A DNA stretch of 64,000 bases, taken from positions 1 to 64,000 of the forward strand of contig NZ_JAMQHS010000007.1 of the NCBI RefSeq assembly GCF_023845585.1, in the 5' to 3' direction. This stretch comes from Clostridium sp. CMCC3677 (GTDB lineage Bacteria > Bacillota > Clostridia > Clostridiales > Clostridiaceae). Positions within the stretch are counted from its first letter, which is position 1. Each line of letters begins with the position of its first letter. The notes beneath the pieces are model-generated. The model did no database searches and was not told where the DNA came from. It worked only from the letters and a program-made list of their open reading frames with translations. Shown piece by piece: positions 61,682-64,000 of this stretch. A program made the translations under genes and the position numbers.

Positions 61682-62842
61682 ATGGAAAAAATAATGCGAC
61701 CTGTATGGGCAGAAATAGATTTAGATGCAATAGCTTATAATATGAAAAATATAAAAAGCTTAGCACAAGATAAAAATGTGATAGCAGTTGTAAAAGCTGA
61801 TTGTTATGGGCATGGAGCTCTAGATGTAGTTCCCATTCTCCTTGAAAATGGTGCTTCTAGGCTTGCTGTTGCTGTTTTAACTGAAGCGATTGAGCTTAGA
61901 AATAACAATGTAATTGCGCCAATTATGATTTTAGGATACACTCCTGAATATTTATTTGAGGAAGTAGTTAATTATGATATAGAACAAACAGTTTATGATT
62001 TAGAATATGCAAAAAAACTATCACATGTAGCTATAAAATTTAATAAAAAAGCTAAAGTGCATATTGCTATTGATACAGGTATGGGGAGAATTGGATTTAT
62101 TCCAAATAAAAAAGCAATTGAGGATGTTAAAGAAATATATAATTTAAAAGGTCTAGATGTAATTGGTATATTTACTCATTTCTCAACTTCTGATGAAACT
62201 GATAAAGAATATACTAATGAACAATTTAATAAATTCACATCTTTTGTAGATAAGCTTTCAATGGTTGGCGTTGAAATCCCAATAAAACATGTATCTAATA
62301 GCGGTGCTATTATAGATATGCCAAAAACTTATTTAGATAGCATAAGAGCTGGTATAATACTTTATGGATATTATCCATCTGATGAAATAAATAAAGAAAA
62401 TATTAATTTAAAACCTGCTCTAACTTTAAAAGCCAGTTTAACACGTATACAAGAATTAGATGAAAATAGCTATATAAGCTATGGTAGAACATTTAAAACT
62501 AAAAGAAAAAGTATTATAGCAACTTTACCTATAGGGTATGCTGATGGATATTCTAGATTGCTTGCTCCTGGTGCTAAAGTTATACTAAATGGGCAGTTTG
62601 CTCCCGTTGTTGGTCGAATATGTATGGACCAATGTATGATTGATGTTACCGATATAAGTGATGTTAATGTTGGAGATGAAGTAATAATTCTTGGTGAAGA
62701 TAGTGATTTAAAATTAAATGCTGACGATCTTGCCAAATCTATGGGAACAATAAATTATGAAATTCTTTGTATGCTTAAATATAGAATACCTAGAGTTTAT
62801 ATGAAAAATGGTGAAATATTTAATGTTAAAAATTATCTTTAA
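61682..62842 (+). CDS. alr: Alanine racemase
   Basis: The ~386-residue PLP enzyme makes D-alanine for peptidoglycan. Family motifs: [24 protein letters not shown] (PLP Lys), [37 protein letters not shown] (second catalytic Tyr) and [18 protein letters not shown] 61682, 8 bp after GTGAGGA, is the right start; the upstream GTG at 61667 lies in the ribosome binding site itself. It lies between two L,D-transpeptidases, consistent with a cell wall neighbourhood. Confidence 0.97.
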   Translation: MEKIMRPVWAEIDLDAIAYNMKNIKSLAQDKNVIAVVKADCYGHGALDVVPILLENGASRLAVAVLTEAIELRNNNVIAPIMILGYTPEYLFEEVVNYDIEQTVYDLEYAKKLSHVAIKFNKKAKVHIAIDTGMGRIGFIPNKKAIEDVKEIYNLKGLDVIGIFTHFSTSDETDKEYTNEQFNKFTSFVDKLSMVGVEIPIKHVSNSGAIIDMPKTYLDSIRAGIILYGYYPSDEINKENINLKPALTLKASLTRIQELDENSYISYGRTFKTKRKSIIATLPIGYADGYSRLLAPGAKVILNGQFAPVVGRICMDQCMIDVTDISDVNVGDEVIILGEDSDLKLNADDLAKSMGTINYEILCMLKYRIPRVYMKNGEIFNVKNYL

Positions 62843-62863
62843 TTAATATTATTTTTAAACTTA

Positions 62864-62900
62864 AATGCCCCACAGGATTTTTCCTGTGGGGCATTATTAC
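62864..62900. terminator. Terminator between alr and the second L,D-transpeptidase
   Basis: AATGCCCCACAGG and CCTGTGGGGCATT form a perfect 13 bp GC-rich stem with a short T-loop; it can serve both converging genes. Confidence 0.9.
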
Positions 62901-62961
62901 GTTTAGCGTTTAAACATTCACCATTATATTTCTACAAATTTTATATATTATTTAAAACTCT

Positions 62962-64000
62962 TTAATAACAAACTACAGGAGTTCCAGCCTTTATATTTTC
63001 AAATATTTTTTGAGCCAATTCATACGGAGCATTAATACATCCATGTGAACCACTGGCCAAATAAATCTGTCCACCAAATTCTGTTCTCCAAGTTGCATCA
63101 TGAAGTCCTATATTTCCATTAAATGGCATCCAATAATTAACTGGTGAACTATAGTTTTCTCCCTTTAATGTAGCATTTTTTTCTATATAGTTTAATCTAT
63201 ATGTTCCTACAGGAGTTCCCCAATTATTACTTACATTACCAGTAACAACATCACCATCTGCAATTAACTGACCCTCTTTATAATACCATATATGTTGCTT
63301 AGAAAAATTAATTTCTAAATATGTATTACCAATATCATTCTTATTTCGTGATATAGCTGTTTGAGAATAAATAGGTTGTCTAGTAGTATCTTCACCTTTT
63401 TTTATTGTTTCAATTAGTCCATTTACTTCAGCCTGCTTGTCTATAATCCATCCATAATTTCCACCATCAACATTTACTGTTTCTCCTAATGATGTTTTAA
63501 ATTCTCTTGTTTTAGAAAAAGTATTATATTTACTTGCTAAAGAATAAATATATTGACTAACATTTTTTTCACTAATCATTACTTCCATATCATTATTAAC
63601 ATAAAGCCAATTATGTATTGTAGAACCATCTAATACCTCTTTACTATCTTCAAAATCATATGTTATTTTTAAATTTGAATATTTATCAAGTAGATCTTTT
63701 GCTTCATTAACTTCTTTTGACTCTAAATTAAATTTTGGATTTTCATAACAGTCTATTTCTTCTAAATTTATTTTTGTTTCTCCATTAATAACAGCGTTTT
63801 TTACTACATCAGAAAATACTTCTTTTTTTATTTTATTACCTTTTACTTCAGGCAATATTTTGTAACCATTACTTGTATATTCAAAATCAGGATTTTTAGG
63901 GTCTGTTACATTTTCATTAATACAAGAAAGATTATCTAATTGTTTATCTAATAAATCTTCATTAAAAGTTACTATATCATTTAATGTAGAATGACTTTTA
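62962..64000 (-). CDS. L,D-transpeptidase, YkuD family, partial at window edge
   Basis: The frame is open to the window edge and continues past a TTG at 63855, so the 5' end lies outside. The visible ~345 residues include the peptidoglycan-binding-4-like region and a complete YkuD domain (LHDATWRTEFGGQIY; SGSHGCINAPYELA with the catalytic Cys). It is a close paralogue of the protein at 58458, as shown by near-identical segments such as INLEEIDCYENPK. The substrate side is outside the membrane. The gene ends 60 bp before the alr terminator, convergent with alr. Confidence 0.92.
   Translation of the reverse strand, partial: KSHSTLNDIVTFNEDLLDKQLDNLSCINENVTDPKNPDFEYTSNGYKILPEVKGNKIKKEVFSDVVKNAVINGETKINLEEIDCYENPKFNLESKEVNEAKDLLDKYSNLKITYDFEDSKEVLDGSTIHNWLYVNNDMEVMISEKNVSQYIYSLASKYNTFSKTREFKTSLGETVNVDGGNYGWIIDKQAEVNGLIETIKKGEDTTRQPIYSQTAISRNKNDIGNTYLEINFSKQHIWYYKEGQLIADGDVVTGNVSNNWGTPVGTYRLNYIEKNATLKGENYSSPVNYWMPFNGNIGLHDATWRTEFGGQIYLASGSHGCINAPYELAQKIFENIKAGTPVVCY

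Noticed and set aside
1..64000. CRISPR arrays and tRNA or rRNA genes
   Set aside because: No regularly spaced direct repeats and no cloverleaf or rRNA segments were seen; the repeats present are palindromic MITE-like elements.

Overview
The window is very AT-rich, with purine-rich ribosome binding sites, frequent GTG and TTG starts, and genes such as RNase J, YlxP, YkuD L,D-transpeptidases and a MocR regulator. This points to a low-GC Firmicute, most likely Clostridium sensu stricto; the species cannot be fixed from the sequence. Most genes lie on the minus strand.

Positions 9062-30916 (minus strand) hold a contractile-injection (type VI-like) locus. In transcription order it contains a large sheath-like protein and two adjacent Hcp-like tube paralogues ending at a strong terminator. 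Then come a J-domain protein, two FHA proteins, two PP2C phosphatases, two baseplate-like proteins that I compare with TssF and TssG/gpI, a divergent Hsp70, and a third candidate baseplate protein. These are followed by an effector with its membrane immunity protein, a DUF1795-like putative effector chaperone, a VgrG spike, two small proteins, a DUF4280 PAAR-like tip, a second VgrG and a caspase-like effector with its immunity protein. I see no ClpV, no TssJ/L/M membrane complex and no Ser/Thr kinase in the window. The Hsp70/J pair could take the place of ClpV in sheath recycling (inference).

Positions 1-8849 look like a store of displaced effector cassettes. There are two 5'-truncated copies of the vgrG 3' end, one intact effector gene with the shared N-terminal domain, and promoterless toxin C-termini (barnase; a CdiA-CT-like domain; a short scar). 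There is also a row of immunity genes (barstar-domain, SUKH, Imm50-like, CdiI-like and unknowns) and a KptA RNA 2'-phosphotransferase. Repeated scars separate the cassettes. This is the layout expected if the toxin at the end of the active vgrG unit is exchanged by recombination through shared vgrG/effector sequence.

Positions 31289-34546 carry a small membrane protein, a MerR-methyltransferase fusion and a DegT-type aminotransferase. Positions 35058-42184 carry three dynamin-like GTPases and a coiled-coil protein. At least six copies of a short palindromic MITE-like element lie between genes from about 18 to 48 kb; one sits inside a terminator loop.

Positions 42672-47580 carry RNase J, a broken MATE transporter and a YhgE/Pip membrane protein. 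Positions 48012-56726 are a nucleoside-salvage cluster: uridine phosphorylase, nucleoside transporter, phosphopentomutase, split transketolase, purine nucleoside phosphorylase and transaldolase, with a divergent GntR regulator. Together these turn nucleosides into bases and pentose phosphate that enters the pentose phosphate pathway. Positions 56967-64000 hold an aromatic-acid-exporter-like protein, YlxP, two L,D-transpeptidases, a MocR regulator and alanine racemase.
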